Source of the DNA: Arthrobacter sp. FB24
GTDB taxonomy: Bacteria; Actinomycetota; Actinomycetes; Actinomycetales; Micrococcaceae
Length of the DNA stretch: 64,000 nucleotides
Reading direction: 5' to 3'
Assembly: GCF_000196235.1 (NCBI RefSeq)
Contig: NC_008541.1
Location: 4,154,001-4,218,000, forward strand
In this document: piece by piece, positions 41,081-50,988 of the stretch
Layout of the letters: each line of letters opens with the position of its first letter
Numbering within the stretch: position 1 is the first letter of the stretch
The notes under the pieces: generated by a model
The model's input: the letters and a program-made list of their open reading frames with translations, nothing else
Database searches by the model: none
Told to the model about the DNA's origin: nothing
Program-made: the position numbers and the translations under genes

Positions 41081-42589
41081 TTACCTTTCGGTGGAAGTGC
41101 CGAACCAGCGGCTGGGACCCGGCCGGGTGTTCTGCCAGATGTGCTTGGTTTCCCGGTACTCCGCCAGGCCGAGCACTCCAAGTTCCCGTCCGTTGCCGGA
41201 CTGCCCGAAGCCGCCCCATTCGGCCTGCGGGACGTAGGGGTGGTAGTCGTTGATCCACACGGTGCCGTGCCGCAGTGCCTGCGCCACGCGCTGCGCGCGG
41301 GATCCGTCACCGGACCACACTGCGCCGGCCAGGCCGTAGACGGTATCGTTGGCCAGCCGGATGGCCTCGGCCTCGGTCCGGAAGGTTTCCACGGTGAGCA
41401 CGGGCCCGAAGGATTCCTCCTGCACCACGCCCATGGTGCTGTTGCAGCCGTCCAGAATGGTGGGCGGGTAGTAGCTTCCCGCAGCCAGGTGCGGCTGTCC
41501 TGGGATGATCCCCCCGCACACCAGCCTCGCCCCTTCGGCCAGCCCCGACTGGACGTACGCGTGCACCTTGTCCCGGTGGGCGAACGAGATCAGCGGACCG
41601 GTCTCGGCCGTTTCGTCGAACGGACCGCCCAGGCGGATCGTGCGGGCCCTGCGGGCCACCTCGGCAACGAATTCCTCGTGGATGGACTCCTCGACGATCA
41701 GCCGCGCGCCCGCGGAGCACACCTGCCCGGAGTGCAGGAATACGGCGGTGAGGGCGAAGTCGACGGCGGCCTCCCGGTCGGCGTCGGCGAACACAATGTT
41801 GGGGTTCTTCCCGCCGAGTTCCAGGGCAACCCGTTTTACCGTGCCTGCGGCCGCGGCCATGATGCGCTTCCCGGTGGCCAGGCCGCCGGTGAAGGACACG
41901 AGGTCCACCCGCGGATCGGTGCTGAGGACGGCGCCCACCTCCGGCCCGGTGCCGGTCACCAGGTTGGCCACGCCCGCAGGCACCCCCGCCTCGCGGAGCG
42001 TCTCCATGAGCAGGACGGCCGTGGACGGTGTCAGCTCGCTGGGTTTGAGGACAAAGGTGTTTCCTGCCAGGAGCGCCGGTGCCACCTTCCAGGACACCTG
42101 CAGCAGGGGGTAGTTCCACGGTGTTATCAGCCCGCACACACCCACCGGCATGTGCACGATCCGGCTGACCGCATCCGGGTTTCCGGTGTCGATCACCCGG
42201 CCCGCGTCCGTGCCCGCGATGCCGGCGTAGTAGCGGAAGCAGGCGGTGACGTCGTCGATGTCGTACTCCGCTTCGACGTACCTCTTCCCTGTGTCCAGCG
42301 CCTCCGCCCTGGCGTAGTCGGCCTTGTCGCGTTCCAGCAGCTCGGCGACCCGCTGGAGAACCCTGCCCCGCTCGCGTTCCGGCGTTCGGGGCCACTCGCC
42401 GTCGTCGAACGCCCTGCGGGCGCTGGCGACCGCCGCTTCGGCGTCGGTCGCGGTGCCTTCGGCCACCACGGCAACGGCGGTTCCGTCGGCCGGGCAGCTG
42501 ATGGTCCGGGTCCGGCTACCCGCCGACGGCGACCATCCGCCGTCGACATATACGCCCCGGGCGAGTTCCACTTGGGTTTCGATCGTCAT
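41081..42589 (-). CDS. betB: Betaine aldehyde dehydrogenase
   Basis: A 502-residue NAD(P)-dependent aldehyde dehydrogenase. Visible motifs are TPWNYPLLQVSWKVAPALLA for cofactor binding, VALELGGKNPNIVF with the general-base Glu, and FLHSGQVCSAGARL with the catalytic Cys. The end EWGGFGQSGNGRELG followed by YRETKHIW is typical of betaine aldehyde dehydrogenases. It starts 9 bases after the betA stop on the same strand, which supports betaine aldehyde as the substrate. Confidence 0.92.
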   Translation of the reverse strand: MTIETQVELARGVYVDGGWSPSAGSRTRTISCPADGTAVAVVAEGTATDAEAAVASARRAFDDGEWPRTPERERGRVLQRVAELLERDKADYARAEALDTGKRYVEAEYDIDDVTACFRYYAGIAGTDAGRVIDTGNPDAVSRIVHMPVGVCGLITPWNYPLLQVSWKVAPALLAGNTFVLKPSELTPSTAVLLMETLREAGVPAGVANLVTGTGPEVGAVLSTDPRVDLVSFTGGLATGKRIMAAAAGTVKRVALELGGKNPNIVFADADREAAVDFALTAVFLHSGQVCSAGARLIVEESIHEEFVAEVARRARTIRLGGPFDETAETGPLISFAHRDKVHAYVQSGLAEGARLVCGGIIPGQPHLAAGSYYPPTILDGCNSTMGVVQEESFGPVLTVETFRTEAEAIRLANDTVYGLAGAVWSGDGSRAQRVAQALRHGTVWINDYHPYVPQAEWGGFGQSGNGRELGVLGLAEYRETKHIWQNTRPGPSRWFGTSTER

Positions 42590-42598
42590 GTTGCCTCC

Positions 42599-44302
42599 CT
42601 AGCCCTTCGCCGCTGCGGCGGCGGCCTGGTCCCGCATCAGCGGGCTGTGCCCATGGCGGTAGAACTCGGCATGCCGCGGGGCCAACGGGGCCGTTCCGGC
42701 AATCAGGTCGGCTGCCTTCTCGGCGAGCATCATCACCGGGGCGTAGATGTTGCCGTTGGTCACGTACGGCATGGCCGAGGCATCCACCACGCGGAGGCCC
42801 TTGACCCCGTGCACGCTCATGTCGAGCGGATTGACCACGGCCATCGGGTCCGATTCCGGCCCCATCTTCGCGGTGCACGACGGATGCAGGGCTGTTTCGG
42901 CGTCGCGCGCCACCCAGTCCAGGATTTCGGCGTCGGTCTGGACACTCCGGCCAGGGGAAAGCTCCCCGCCGTTGAAGGGGCCCATGGCGGACTGGCCGAG
43001 GATGTCGCGGGCGATATGGATGGCCTCCACCCATTCGCGGCGGTCCTGGTCGGTGGAGAGGTAGTTGAACACCATGGAGGGGTGCACGGTGGGATCCGTG
43101 GATGTGATCTTGAGGCTGCCGCGGGCGTCGGAATACATGGGGCCGATGTGCACCTGGTAGCCGTGCTTCGCATCCGCCTTTTGGCCGTCGTACCGCACGG
43201 CGACGGGGAGGAAGTGGAACATCAGGTTGGGGTACGCCACCTCATCGTTGGAGCGGACGAACCCGCCGCCCTCGAAGTGGTTGGTGGCCGCGGGACCCTT
43301 GCGGCCCAGGAGCCACTGGAGGCCGATGAGCGGGTAGCGCCACAGGTCAAGGTTCGGCTGCATGGACACCGGCTGGGTGCAGGCGTGCTGGATGTAGACC
43401 TCCAGGTGGTCCTGCAGGTTCTCGCCCACGCCAGGGAGGTGGACCACGGGCTTGATGCCGAGCGACTTGAGGTGGGTGGCGTCCCCGATGCCGGAAAGCT
43501 GCAGCAGCTGGGGGGTATTGATGGCGCCGCCGGACAGGATCACCTCTCCGGCGTTCACCTGGTGCGTCCTGCCGTTGCGGCGGTAGGTGACGCCGGTGGC
43601 AACGTTGCCCTTGAAGTTCACCTTCGTGACCAGGGCGCGGGTGCGGACCGTCAGGTTGGGCCGCTTGGCCCCGGGGCGCAGGTAGGCCCGGGACGCGGAA
43701 AGCCGCTGCCCCTTGTGCACGTTCCGGTCAAACGCCGCGAAGCCCTCCTGGCGGTAGCCGTTCACGTCATCCGTCAGCGGGAATCCCGCTTCCTGTGCTG
43801 CCTTGAAGAAGGCTTGGAACAGCGGGTTGGTGGCAGGGCCGCGCTCCAGGACCAAGGGTCCCGAGTGGCCGCGGAGGTCATCGTCCGGATCCGCCGCGAG
43901 CGCGTTTTCCATCCGGTTGAAGTACGGCAGGCAGTGCGCGAAATCCCAGGTTTCCATCCCGTCGTCGGCTCCCCAGCGTTCGTAGTCCAGCGGGTTTCCA
44001 CGCTGGAAGATCATGCCGTTGATGGAGCTCGAGCCGCCCAGGACCTTGCCGCGGGCATGGGCCACCCGGCGTCCCCCCATATGCGGCTCCGGATCCGACT
44101 GGTAGCGCCAGTCATAGAGAGGATTCCCGCTGGGGAAGGTCAGGGCAGCCGGCATCTGGATGAACAGATCCCAGGGGTAGTCGCTTCGTCCCGCTTCCAG
44201 AACCAGGACGCTGCGCGTGCCCCCTGCGCTCAGGCGGTTTGCCAGCACGGAACCGGCACTTCCCCCACCGACGATGACGTAGTCGTAGCTGGTCTCTGTC
44301 AT
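42599..44302 (-). CDS. betA: Choline dehydrogenase (GMC flavoprotein)
   Basis: A 567-residue GMC oxidoreductase that oxidises choline to betaine aldehyde. The FAD Rossmann motif [19 protein letters not shown] is at 7-25. The GMC signature [20 protein letters not shown] follows near 80. The active-site His region is [12 protein letters not shown], and the C-terminal [19 protein letters not shown] is typical. AAGGAG precedes the ATG at 44302. It is the first gene of the leftward choline operon. A second, truncated GMC gene lies at the right edge of the window. Confidence 0.92.
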   Translation of the reverse strand: MTETSYDYVIVGGGSAGSVLANRLSAGGTRSVLVLEAGRSDYPWDLFIQMPAALTFPSGNPLYDWRYQSDPEPHMGGRRVAHARGKVLGGSSSINGMIFQRGNPLDYERWGADDGMETWDFAHCLPYFNRMENALAADPDDDLRGHSGPLVLERGPATNPLFQAFFKAAQEAGFPLTDDVNGYRQEGFAAFDRNVHKGQRLSASRAYLRPGAKRPNLTVRTRALVTKVNFKGNVATGVTYRRNGRTHQVNAGEVILSGGAINTPQLLQLSGIGDATHLKSLGIKPVVHLPGVGENLQDHLEVYIQHACTQPVSMQPNLDLWRYPLIGLQWLLGRKGPAATNHFEGGGFVRSNDEVAYPNLMFHFLPVAVRYDGQKADAKHGYQVHIGPMYSDARGSLKITSTDPTVHPSMVFNYLSTDQDRREWVEAIHIARDILGQSAMGPFNGGELSPGRSVQTDAEILDWVARDAETALHPSCTAKMGPESDPMAVVNPLDMSVHGVKGLRVVDASAMPYVTNGNIYAPVMMLAEKAADLIAGTAPLAPRHAEFYRHGHSPLMRDQAAAAAAKG

Positions 44303-44647
44303 TCTGCAAAGTCTCCTTGTACGTCGCGAGGACCCGGCGTCGCCGTTCCTTGATCGAGAAGCAGGCCTGCGCACCGCGGATTAGGGTTCCGCTAATTGCG
44401 TATTACACAACACGATGCACATAGCGCGTACTGGAAAATATGACAGCCGTCACAAGGGGTGTCAATAGGTCACCGGAGTACTACGCCCGGGGGTCCGGCG
44501 CGGCATCACGGCGGACTTCCTTTGCGACGTCCTCAGACGCAACAGCGTCGCTTCCAGCGCAACCCACCTCACTCCATCACACTTTCAGCGTGCGCTCGCC
44601 CAGCACTTCAGGGGCTGAAAAGTTCACAATTCCGAAACGCAAAGGTA

Positions 44648-44692
44648 TTGACTGTGTTACACGTCACGCATAATCTGGTGCAACAGCGTTGC
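44648..44692 (+). promoter_or_regulatory. Promoter and dyad candidate before the MFS/creatinase genes
   Basis: Within the 423-bp divergent gap (44303-44725) TTGACT at 44648 and CATAAT at 44669 form a -35/-10 pair with a short 15-base spacer. The dyad GCAAC-AGC-GTTGC at 44680-44692 sits where the transcript would start and could be an operator, for example for the IclR regulator encoded downstream. The rest of the gap shows no gene. Confidence 0.4.
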
Positions 44693-44725
44693 GCTGAATG
44701 CAACCACAAACAATTTGGTGGATAC

Positions 44726-46129
44726 ATGAGTAACGAAACTTCCTCTCCCGCTCTTGCGGGAGGACTGGGCGCGGAGCAGGATGGCGTGCATGAAGGCCGC
44801 CGCGCCGGCCGCAGCACCTTGAGCGGCCAGAATTTCCAACCTGCTGACAACGATGTCAGCAGGGAAACGCGCCGGAGAGTCATCGCGGCCAGCTTCATCG
44901 GCAACTTCGTCGAATGGTTCGACTACGCCGTCTATGGCTACCTGGCCGTAACGATCGCGACGGTATTCTTCCCTGAATCGAATCCCCAGACCGGGCTCCT
45001 GCTGACTTTCGCCCTGTTCGCGATTTCATTCCTGGTGCGCCCCCTCGGCGGGTTCGTCTGGGGCCATATCGGTGACAGGGTGGGCCGGCGGACCGCTCTC
45101 TCCCTGTCGATCCTGATCATGTCCGGAGCGACTTTCTGCATAGCTCTCATTCCGGGCTACGACACGATCGGCATCTGGGCTCCGATCCTGCTGCTGATCA
45201 TCAGGGTCGTGCAGGGCTTCTCCGCTTCAGGGGAGTACGCCGGAGCATCGGCGTTCCTGGTCGAATACGCCCCCGCCAACAAGCGCGGCGTCTACGCCGC
45301 GGTGGTTCCTGCAAGCACCGCAGCAGGCTTGCTCCTTGGTTCCCTGCTGGCCGGCCTGCTGACGGTCCTGCTCAGTTCCGACGCGATGCAAAGCTGGGGT
45401 TGGCGCCTGCCGTTCCTGCTGGCTGCCCCGATGGGACTGATCGGACGCTACATCCGTACCAAGCTCGAAGACACCCCGGTGTTCCGCGAAATGGCAGCAG
45501 AGGACGAGGCGGTCAAGGCACCTGTTTCCAGCCTGTTCCGGAACCACTGGCGGCAGCTGCTGCAGGCCGTCGGAGCTGTGCTGCTGAACGCCGTCGGCTT
45601 CTATGTGATCCTCAGCTACATGCCCACTTATCTGTCCTCAGAGCTGGGCCTGGGCGCAACGGAATCCTTCCTGGCCACCACCATCGCGTTGGTCACGTAC
45701 ATCGGGTTCATCTTCCTTACCGGAATGCTCTCGGACCGTTACGGCCGCAAGAAGGTGCTCATCAGTGCATCCGTCGCCTTCATCGTGCTGACGGTGCCGG
45801 CATTCGCCCTCCTGGGAACCGGGAACTTCCTGATTATCATCCTGGTCCAGATCCTGCTGGGTGCGATGCTCACCCTCAACGACGGCACGCTCCCCAGCTT
45901 CCTGGCCGAAATGTTCCCCACCCGTGTCCGCTACAGCGGCTTCGCGGTCAGCTTCAACCTCTCCAACGCCCTCTTCGGCGGCACCGCCCCGTTCATGGCA
46001 ACCCTCCTTATCGCTGCCACCGCCAGCGATCTGGCACCGGCCTGGTACCTCGTAGCCGCGGCAGTGATCTCCCTGATCGCCGTTTCGCTCTCCCGGGAAA
46101 CCTGCAAAGAACCGCTGCGCCACGAATAG
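44726..46129 (+). CDS. MFS transporter, ProP/metabolite:proton symporter type
   Basis: A 467-residue permease with a ~45-residue hydrophilic N-terminus and 12 predicted helices. NFVEWFDYAVYGYLA in TM1 and FLVRPLGGFVWGHIGDRVGR in the TM2-3 loop are signatures of the proline/betaine ProP, shikimate and alpha-ketoglutarate group of MFS carriers. LTGMLSDRYGRKKVLI is the repeated loop motif in the second half. The start used (MSNETSS) has a weak GGTGG nearby. It precedes the creatinase gene by 54 bases, so uptake of creatine, betaine or a similar zwitterion is inferred. Confidence 0.87.
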   Translation: MSNETSSPALAGGLGAEQDGVHEGRRAGRSTLSGQNFQPADNDVSRETRRRVIAASFIGNFVEWFDYAVYGYLAVTIATVFFPESNPQTGLLLTFALFAISFLVRPLGGFVWGHIGDRVGRRTALSLSILIMSGATFCIALIPGYDTIGIWAPILLLIIRVVQGFSASGEYAGASAFLVEYAPANKRGVYAAVVPASTAAGLLLGSLLAGLLTVLLSSDAMQSWGWRLPFLLAAPMGLIGRYIRTKLEDTPVFREMAAEDEAVKAPVSSLFRNHWRQLLQAVGAVLLNAVGFYVILSYMPTYLSSELGLGATESFLATTIALVTYIGFIFLTGMLSDRYGRKKVLISASVAFIVLTVPAFALLGTGNFLIIILVQILLGAMLTLNDGTLPSFLAEMFPTRVRYSGFAVSFNLSNALFGGTAPFMATLLIAATASDLAPAWYLVAAAVISLIAVSLSRETCKEPLRHE

Positions 46130-46183
46130 CCAAACTTCTTCCACTCACCTCACGTAACTGCACCACGGAAAGGCAACACCACC

Positions 46184-47440
46184 ATGACCATCACAGCATC
46201 CGAGAACGCAACGTCCGTCGCCGAGCTGGAGCGCACCAAGGTCCTGAAAAACGGGGACAAGGTGAAGCTCACATTCTCCGACACGGAGTTCGAACGCCGC
46301 CTCGCCGGCCTGCGCCGCATCATGGCAGAGAAGGACCTGGACGCCGTCGTCCTGACCAGCTACCACTCCATCAAGTACTATTCCGACTTCCTTTTCACCA
46401 CCTTCGGCCGCTCCTACGGCATGGTGGTCACCAAGGATGACACCGTCACGGTCACCGCCAATATCGACGCCGGCATGCCGTGGCGCCGCAGCTACGGCGA
46501 CAACATCGTGTACACGGACTGGCGCCGGGACAACTACATCTTCGCCATCCAGGAAGTGCTTCGCACCCGCGGCATCAACCCGCGCCGGCTCGGCGTCGAG
46601 GACGACTCGCTGCCGCTGGACAACCGCAACAAGATCCAGGCCGCCTTCCCGTCGGCAACCCTTGTGGACGTCGCGCAGGCCGCAATGCGCCAGCGGATGA
46701 TCAAGTCCGCCGAGGAGATCGAGGTCATCAAGCACGGGGCGCGCATCGGCGACCTCGGCGGCGAGGCCATCCGCAACGCCATCACGGCAGGCATCACCGA
46801 GTACGAGGTCGCCCTGATCGGCACCGAGGCCATGGTCCACGAGATTGCCCGGACCTTCCCGGATTCCGAGATCCGCGACACCTGGGTCTGGTTCCAGTCC
46901 GGCATCAACACCGACGGCGCCCACAACTGGGCTACCACACGCAAGATCCAGGAACACGACATCCTGTCGCTGAACTGCTTCCCCATGACCTCCGGCTACT
47001 ACACCGCCCTGGAACGCACCCTGTTCTACGGCGAACCGGATGCCCGCTCGCTGGAACTGTGGAACATCAACGTCGAGGTCCACAAGCGCGGCCTGGAACT
47101 GATCAAGCCCGGCGCGGTATGCAAGGACATCGCCGCCGAGCTCAACGAGATCTACGTCGGCTACGGACTGCTCGCCAACCGCACCTTCGGCTACGGCCAC
47201 TCCTTCGGTGTCCTGAGCCACTACTACGGCCGGGAAGCCGGGCTCGAGCTGCGCGAGGACATCGACACCGTCCTGGAGCCGGGCATGGTGGTTTCCATGG
47301 AGCCGATGATCACGGTCATGGACGGCCAGCCCGGTGCCGGCGGCTACCGCGAGCACGACATCCTGGTGGTCGGCGAAGACGGCGCGGAGAACATCACCAA
47401 GTTCCCGTTCGGCCCGGAATACAACATCATCGGGGCCTGA
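46184..47440 (+). CDS. Creatinase (creatine amidinohydrolase)
   Basis: A 418-residue pita-bread-fold (M24-related) enzyme that splits creatine into sarcosine and urea. It aligns over its length with Pseudomonas-type creatinase as I recall it. Distinctive blocks are TSYHSIKYYSDFLF, NIVYTDWRRDNYIFAIQ, WFQSGINTDGAHN with the catalytic His, LSLNCFPMTSGYYTALERT and GYGHSFGVLSHYYGREAGLE. Metal ligands of true M24 peptidases are absent, as expected. RBS-like GGAAAGG lies upstream. The product sarcosine would feed the SoxBDAG operon. Confidence 0.92.
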   Translation: MTITASENATSVAELERTKVLKNGDKVKLTFSDTEFERRLAGLRRIMAEKDLDAVVLTSYHSIKYYSDFLFTTFGRSYGMVVTKDDTVTVTANIDAGMPWRRSYGDNIVYTDWRRDNYIFAIQEVLRTRGINPRRLGVEDDSLPLDNRNKIQAAFPSATLVDVAQAAMRQRMIKSAEEIEVIKHGARIGDLGGEAIRNAITAGITEYEVALIGTEAMVHEIARTFPDSEIRDTWVWFQSGINTDGAHNWATTRKIQEHDILSLNCFPMTSGYYTALERTLFYGEPDARSLELWNINVEVHKRGLELIKPGAVCKDIAAELNEIYVGYGLLANRTFGYGHSFGVLSHYYGREAGLELREDIDTVLEPGMVVSMEPMITVMDGQPGAGGYREHDILVVGEDGAENITKFPFGPEYNIIGA

Positions 47441-47465
47441 TAAGCACCGCAGTTACCACCGCCCG

Positions 47466-47498
47466 AAAGCGGCGCCACGTCCTTCGTGGCGCCGCTTT
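47466..47498 (+). terminator. Intrinsic-type hairpin after creatinase
   Basis: A perfect 14-bp stem (AAAGCGGCGCCACG and its complement) with loop TCCTT lies 25 bases after the creatinase stop. No long T run follows. It probably separates the MFS-creatinase transcript from the IclR gene that starts 17 bases later. Confidence 0.8.
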
Positions 47499-47514
47499 CC
47501 GGCTTACATACGGA

Positions 47515-48336
47515 ATGATGGTGCACACCATGACCTCTGCAGAAGCCCCCGAAACCAGCAGCAACGGCGACGCCAAAGGCACGTCCGTCATCGTCAACGC
47601 CATCGCGGTGCTTCGAAGCTTTACCGCCGACGAGCCGCTGCTCGGCGTCACCGAGATCGCCAACCGCGTCGGCCTGCACAAGAGCACCGTTTCCCGCATC
47701 CTGGCCACGTTCGAACAGGAACACCTGGTGGAGCGCGACCCGGAGACCCGCAGGTTCCGCCTGGGACTGGGCCTCATCGCCGTCGCCGGACCGCTGCTGG
47801 CGGAACTCGAAGAGCGCCGCGTGGCCTACCCCGTCCTGCGCGAACTGACGGAGCAGACCGGCGAAACAAGTGCCCTCATGGTGTGGAACGGCTCCGAGTC
47901 GATGTGCGTGGAGCAAATTGCCAGCCACCACCAGATCAAGCACACCACCCCGCTGGGCGCCCGGTACAACGATGCCCTCAGCGCTTCCGTGCAGGTCTTC
48001 CTCGCCGCCGAGCCCGCCGAGCGCGTGCGGGTGTTGCTCCGCAGCGGCGAAATTGCCTATCCGGGGCTGGACGACACCAGCCTGGAGGCCTACCTGATCC
48101 GGCTCGGCGATGTCGCCCGGCGCGGCTGGGCCACCAATTACGGGGAGTCGTCACTGGACGAGGTCGGCCTGGCTGCCCCCGTGTTCGACCACCGCGGCGA
48201 CATCGTGGCGGCCGTCCTCATTCCGGCACCGCGCTTCCGGGTCTCCCCGGACACGCTGCAACGCCTCGGCGAATCCTGCAAGGCGGCCGCGGACCGCGTC
48301 ACAGCCCGTCTCGGCGGCGCCTCCCCCGCCCGCTAA
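47515..48336 (+). CDS. IclR family regulator beside creatinase
   Basis: A 273-residue IclR protein. The winged helix is SVIVNAIAVLRSFTADEPLL, then EIANRVGLHKSTVSRILATF. The effector domain includes HTTPLGARYNDALSASVQVF, GEIAYPGLDD and DEVGLAAPVFDHRGDIVAAV. Start codons at 47515, 47518 or 47530 are all in frame and none has a clear ribosome site; I use the first. It follows creatinase after a hairpin, so creatine/sarcosine control is the simplest inference. It is distinct from the IclR protein at 22817. Confidence 0.85.
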   Translation: MMVHTMTSAEAPETSSNGDAKGTSVIVNAIAVLRSFTADEPLLGVTEIANRVGLHKSTVSRILATFEQEHLVERDPETRRFRLGLGLIAVAGPLLAELEERRVAYPVLRELTEQTGETSALMVWNGSESMCVEQIASHHQIKHTTPLGARYNDALSASVQVFLAAEPAERVRVLLRSGEIAYPGLDDTSLEAYLIRLGDVARRGWATNYGESSLDEVGLAAPVFDHRGDIVAAVLIPAPRFRVSPDTLQRLGESCKAAADRVTARLGGASPAR

Positions 48337-48354
48337 CCCCGGCTCCCCGCGCCC

Positions 48355-48446
48355 GACGCTCTCTCACTTCCCGCCGGTTTTTCCCCGACGCTCTCTCACA
48401 GGTGAGAGAGCGTCGGAAAATAGGCGACCACAGGTGAGCGAGCGTC
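48355..48446. repeat. Array 4 of the ACGCTCTCTCACTT repeat family with perfect hairpin
   Basis: Between the convergent IclR and OpgC genes. A direct unit at 48355 is followed by a perfect 15-bp stem (48385-48399 with 48402-48416, CCGACGCTCTCTCAC and its complement, loop AG). A diverged inverted unit GGTGAGCGAGCGTC at 48433 ends inside the stop codon of the OpgC gene. Same polarity rule as the other three arrays. Confidence 0.9.
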
Positions 48447-50988
48447 AGGTGGGGATAATACGGAACAGGAACTTGGTCCGGACCATCACCCACAGCAGCG
48501 CCACGATCAGGGCATACCCGGCGGTGTTGAGCCAGATGTTCCCCTGCTGCAGTGCCGGGATGTTCGCCACCACCGCGATCAGCACCACGTGCATGATGAA
48601 GACGTACAGCGTGGCCCGCCCCAGCGGAATCAGCAACCAGCCGACAGCGCGTTCGATCGGCGTCCAGTAGGCCGTGAGGAGCGCGTAGGCCGTCACCAGC
48701 AGGGTGAGGACGTTCAGGAGCCGCCCCGGTTCCAGGTAGGTCCGCCCGAAAAACTGGTCGTAAACGGCGCGATAGTTCGCGTCGGACGTCAGCGCCAGCC
48801 GGACATCGTATTCGTTGGCCAGGTACGGGTTTGCCCAGGACATCAGGACGAAAGCCACAGTGACGGCGGCGCAGACACCAACCACCCAGCGGTGCGCGGA
48901 GAACCAGGCCACGAGGGTCCGCCGGTAGTAGCCGCCCACCAGGCCCAGTACAAACAGGATCTGCCACACCAGCAGCGGGAAGGAATCCTCGAACTGGGAC
49001 GGCAGGATCCTGAACCGGAACACCGTGCCGGCGACGTATAGCGCGGTAGTGGCAGCGAGCACCCACAGCACCTTGCCGCGGGCCAGCGCGAGCAGGATCA
49101 GCGGGCTGACCAGGAGCATGATCACGTAGAGTCCCATGACGTTGAACTGCCATGGCCCGAACTGCAGGAGCAGCACCGCAGGGATGACGGCACCGGACAC
49201 CGGGAACTGCAGCAGGCCCTGCATGCCGGTGTAGAGGTCGTAGGTCCGGCCCGCGCCTGACCTGCCGGCGCCGCCGGTCCCCTGGTCCGTGAACGAGGTC
49301 AGCACGTCCGAGTTGAAGGCCGGGATGAGGCTGAGGGCGAACACCAGGACAACAACTGCCAGCGCCGTGACGTACAGCTTGCCCGCCCGCCTGCCGGTCT
49401 TTTGGGCGACCTCGCCGATGTTGTCCTGGGCCTTGGGCCCGTAGACCATCCCCAGCACCAGTCCGGACAGCAGCACGAACAGTTCGGCGCCGGAGACGAA
49501 GCCGATGGTTTCCTGCGTGAACAGCTGAAAGAGGGATGTCATGCCCACGTGGTTCACCACCACAAAGAGGATGGCCAGCCCGCGCATCAGGTCCACGCGG
49601 GAGTCGCGCGGGGATTTGTCCGAATACGTCCAGCCCTTCGCCGGGCGCACCCGCACCGGCAGGAACCACAGCAGGACCGCGCCTGCCAGCAGGGCGGCTG
49701 CCGCGATCCCCGCCGGCACACCGGACAGCGTGTTGCCGGGTGCCCCGCCGAGCCCGTCCACAGTCCTGGTGACCGGTCCTGTGACGAGCGTGGACTCCTT
49801 GAGGGCCGCCCCGGCGTCGGCTGCCACGTCCGCGTTCCGGGTGAGGCGCCAGTCAATGATGGTGTTGCCGGCGTCACCCACGTCCGTCTTCTCGTCCCAG
49901 ACGACGGCGGCAATCCGTTCCAGTTTGCCCGGCGCGGCCTCGCCCAGCACCTGCTTCCACCAGCCGGACTTGATGTCGGTCTCCGACGGGCCGCCCGCCG
50001 TCGGACTGAAGTATGCCGCGGTCTGGAGCAGCAGCGGCTTGTCCCGCTTGACCGCGTAGGACTCGTAAAAGTCGGAGTCACCGCCGTCGGAACTGGTCCC
50101 CTCACCGGAGGCGGCCCCCCGGGCGGTCCCGTTCAGCAGGGAGGCCAGTTCCCCGTCCCTGGGCAGTGTGTTGACGGCGGCTCCGCCGCCCGTGTCGTCA
50201 TGCACTGCCGTCAGGCCCGCCCAGTCAACCACGTCGTCCCCGGGGTAGTACGGGGCGTAGGGTGCGTCCGAACCGTTCCAGGCGCCGTCGGAATTCGTGT
50301 CCAGTGCGGCGAAACCCGCGGTGCCGGGTGCCGGGGCATCACGGTTCCTGGTGAACGGATAGTCGCGCGCCTGGAACGGCTGCCACACCATCACCGCATT
50401 TGATTCCGGTTCGAACGCCTGGGCCACGGCACGGAACGCCGTCACGTAGTCTCCGGGTTGCTGGCCCCAGGAAACCCAGCTTGAGTTCATGTCCGGGGCG
50501 AAGCGGATCAGCAGCTTCCCGGGAAAACCCTGCGCGAGACCCGCAAGCTGCCCGGCAAAATCGGCGGCACCGGCTGCGCCCACCTCTGCGAGGGGCACTG
50601 TGGGATTCACTGTGAGCAGCGCATGGGCCCCGGAGGCGGCACTCTGGGCCAGGAACTCCCGCAGGTAGCCCTTTTCACCGCTCCTGATGGGAAAGGAGAC
50701 GTCGTGGCCGAGCACCGCCGGGGTTGCCTGCAGCCGTCCGGCGAACCCGGCGGCGTCGTCCTCGCCCCACTCCAGCACGCCGCCCAGGAGCGGTCTCCCC
50801 GATGAGGAACCGAGGTCCTCGCCGCTGTTAATGTTCGACGCCGGAAGGGCGGCTTGCGCTGCCGCTCCGGCTTGCGCTGCCGCTCCGGCTTGGGCTGCCA
50901 CGGCAGCCTGCGCGGCCCCCGCCGGAAGCAAGAGCACCAGGGCGAGCACCAGGAGCGCGGTCCGGCAGAAGGCTTTAAGCGGATTCAT
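48445..50988 (-). CDS. GH26-like extracellular domain fused to OpgC-type acyltransferase membrane domain
   Basis: An 847-residue protein. A signal peptide (about 1-30) is followed by an AAQAGA repeat stretch. Residues ~55-390 resemble a GH26 mannanase-like barrel (LLGGVLEWGEDD, LLIRFAPDMNSSWVSWGQQP). The usual catalytic HE-MN motif reads PDMN here, so activity is doubtful. After a TM segment near 440, residues ~470-845 are an OpgC/acyltransferase-3-like domain with about 10 helices (SRVDLMRGLAILFVVVNHVG). It probably modifies or builds a cell-surface glycan. The start overlaps the upstream kinase gene by 14 bases. Confidence 0.75.
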   Translation of the reverse strand: MNPLKAFCRTALLVLALVLLLPAGAAQAAVAAQAGAAAQAGAAAQAALPASNINSGEDLGSSSGRPLLGGVLEWGEDDAAGFAGRLQATPAVLGHDVSFPIRSGEKGYLREFLAQSAASGAHALLTVNPTVPLAEVGAAGAADFAGQLAGLAQGFPGKLLIRFAPDMNSSWVSWGQQPGDYVTAFRAVAQAFEPESNAVMVWQPFQARDYPFTRNRDAPAPGTAGFAALDTNSDGAWNGSDAPYAPYYPGDDVVDWAGLTAVHDDTGGGAAVNTLPRDGELASLLNGTARGAASGEGTSSDGGDSDFYESYAVKRDKPLLLQTAAYFSPTAGGPSETDIKSGWWKQVLGEAAPGKLERIAAVVWDEKTDVGDAGNTIIDWRLTRNADVAADAGAALKESTLVTGPVTRTVDGLGGAPGNTLSGVPAGIAAAALLAGAVLLWFLPVRVRPAKGWTYSDKSPRDSRVDLMRGLAILFVVVNHVGMTSLFQLFTQETIGFVSGAELFVLLSGLVLGMVYGPKAQDNIGEVAQKTGRRAGKLYVTALAVVVLVFALSLIPAFNSDVLTSFTDQGTGGAGRSGAGRTYDLYTGMQGLLQFPVSGAVIPAVLLLQFGPWQFNVMGLYVIMLLVSPLILLALARGKVLWVLAATTALYVAGTVFRFRILPSQFEDSFPLLVWQILFVLGLVGGYYRRTLVAWFSAHRWVVGVCAAVTVAFVLMSWANPYLANEYDVRLALTSDANYRAVYDQFFGRTYLEPGRLLNVLTLLVTAYALLTAYWTPIERAVGWLLIPLGRATLYVFIMHVVLIAVVANIPALQQGNIWLNTAGYALIVALLWVMVRTKFLFRIIPT

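Noticed and set aside
41057..44353. 1098-codon open frame on the + strand opposite betA and betB
   Set aside because: Antisense shadow of two well-supported flavoprotein and dehydrogenase genes; its translation has no domain and is rich in Gly/Arg/His/Val from the GC-rich reverse frame.
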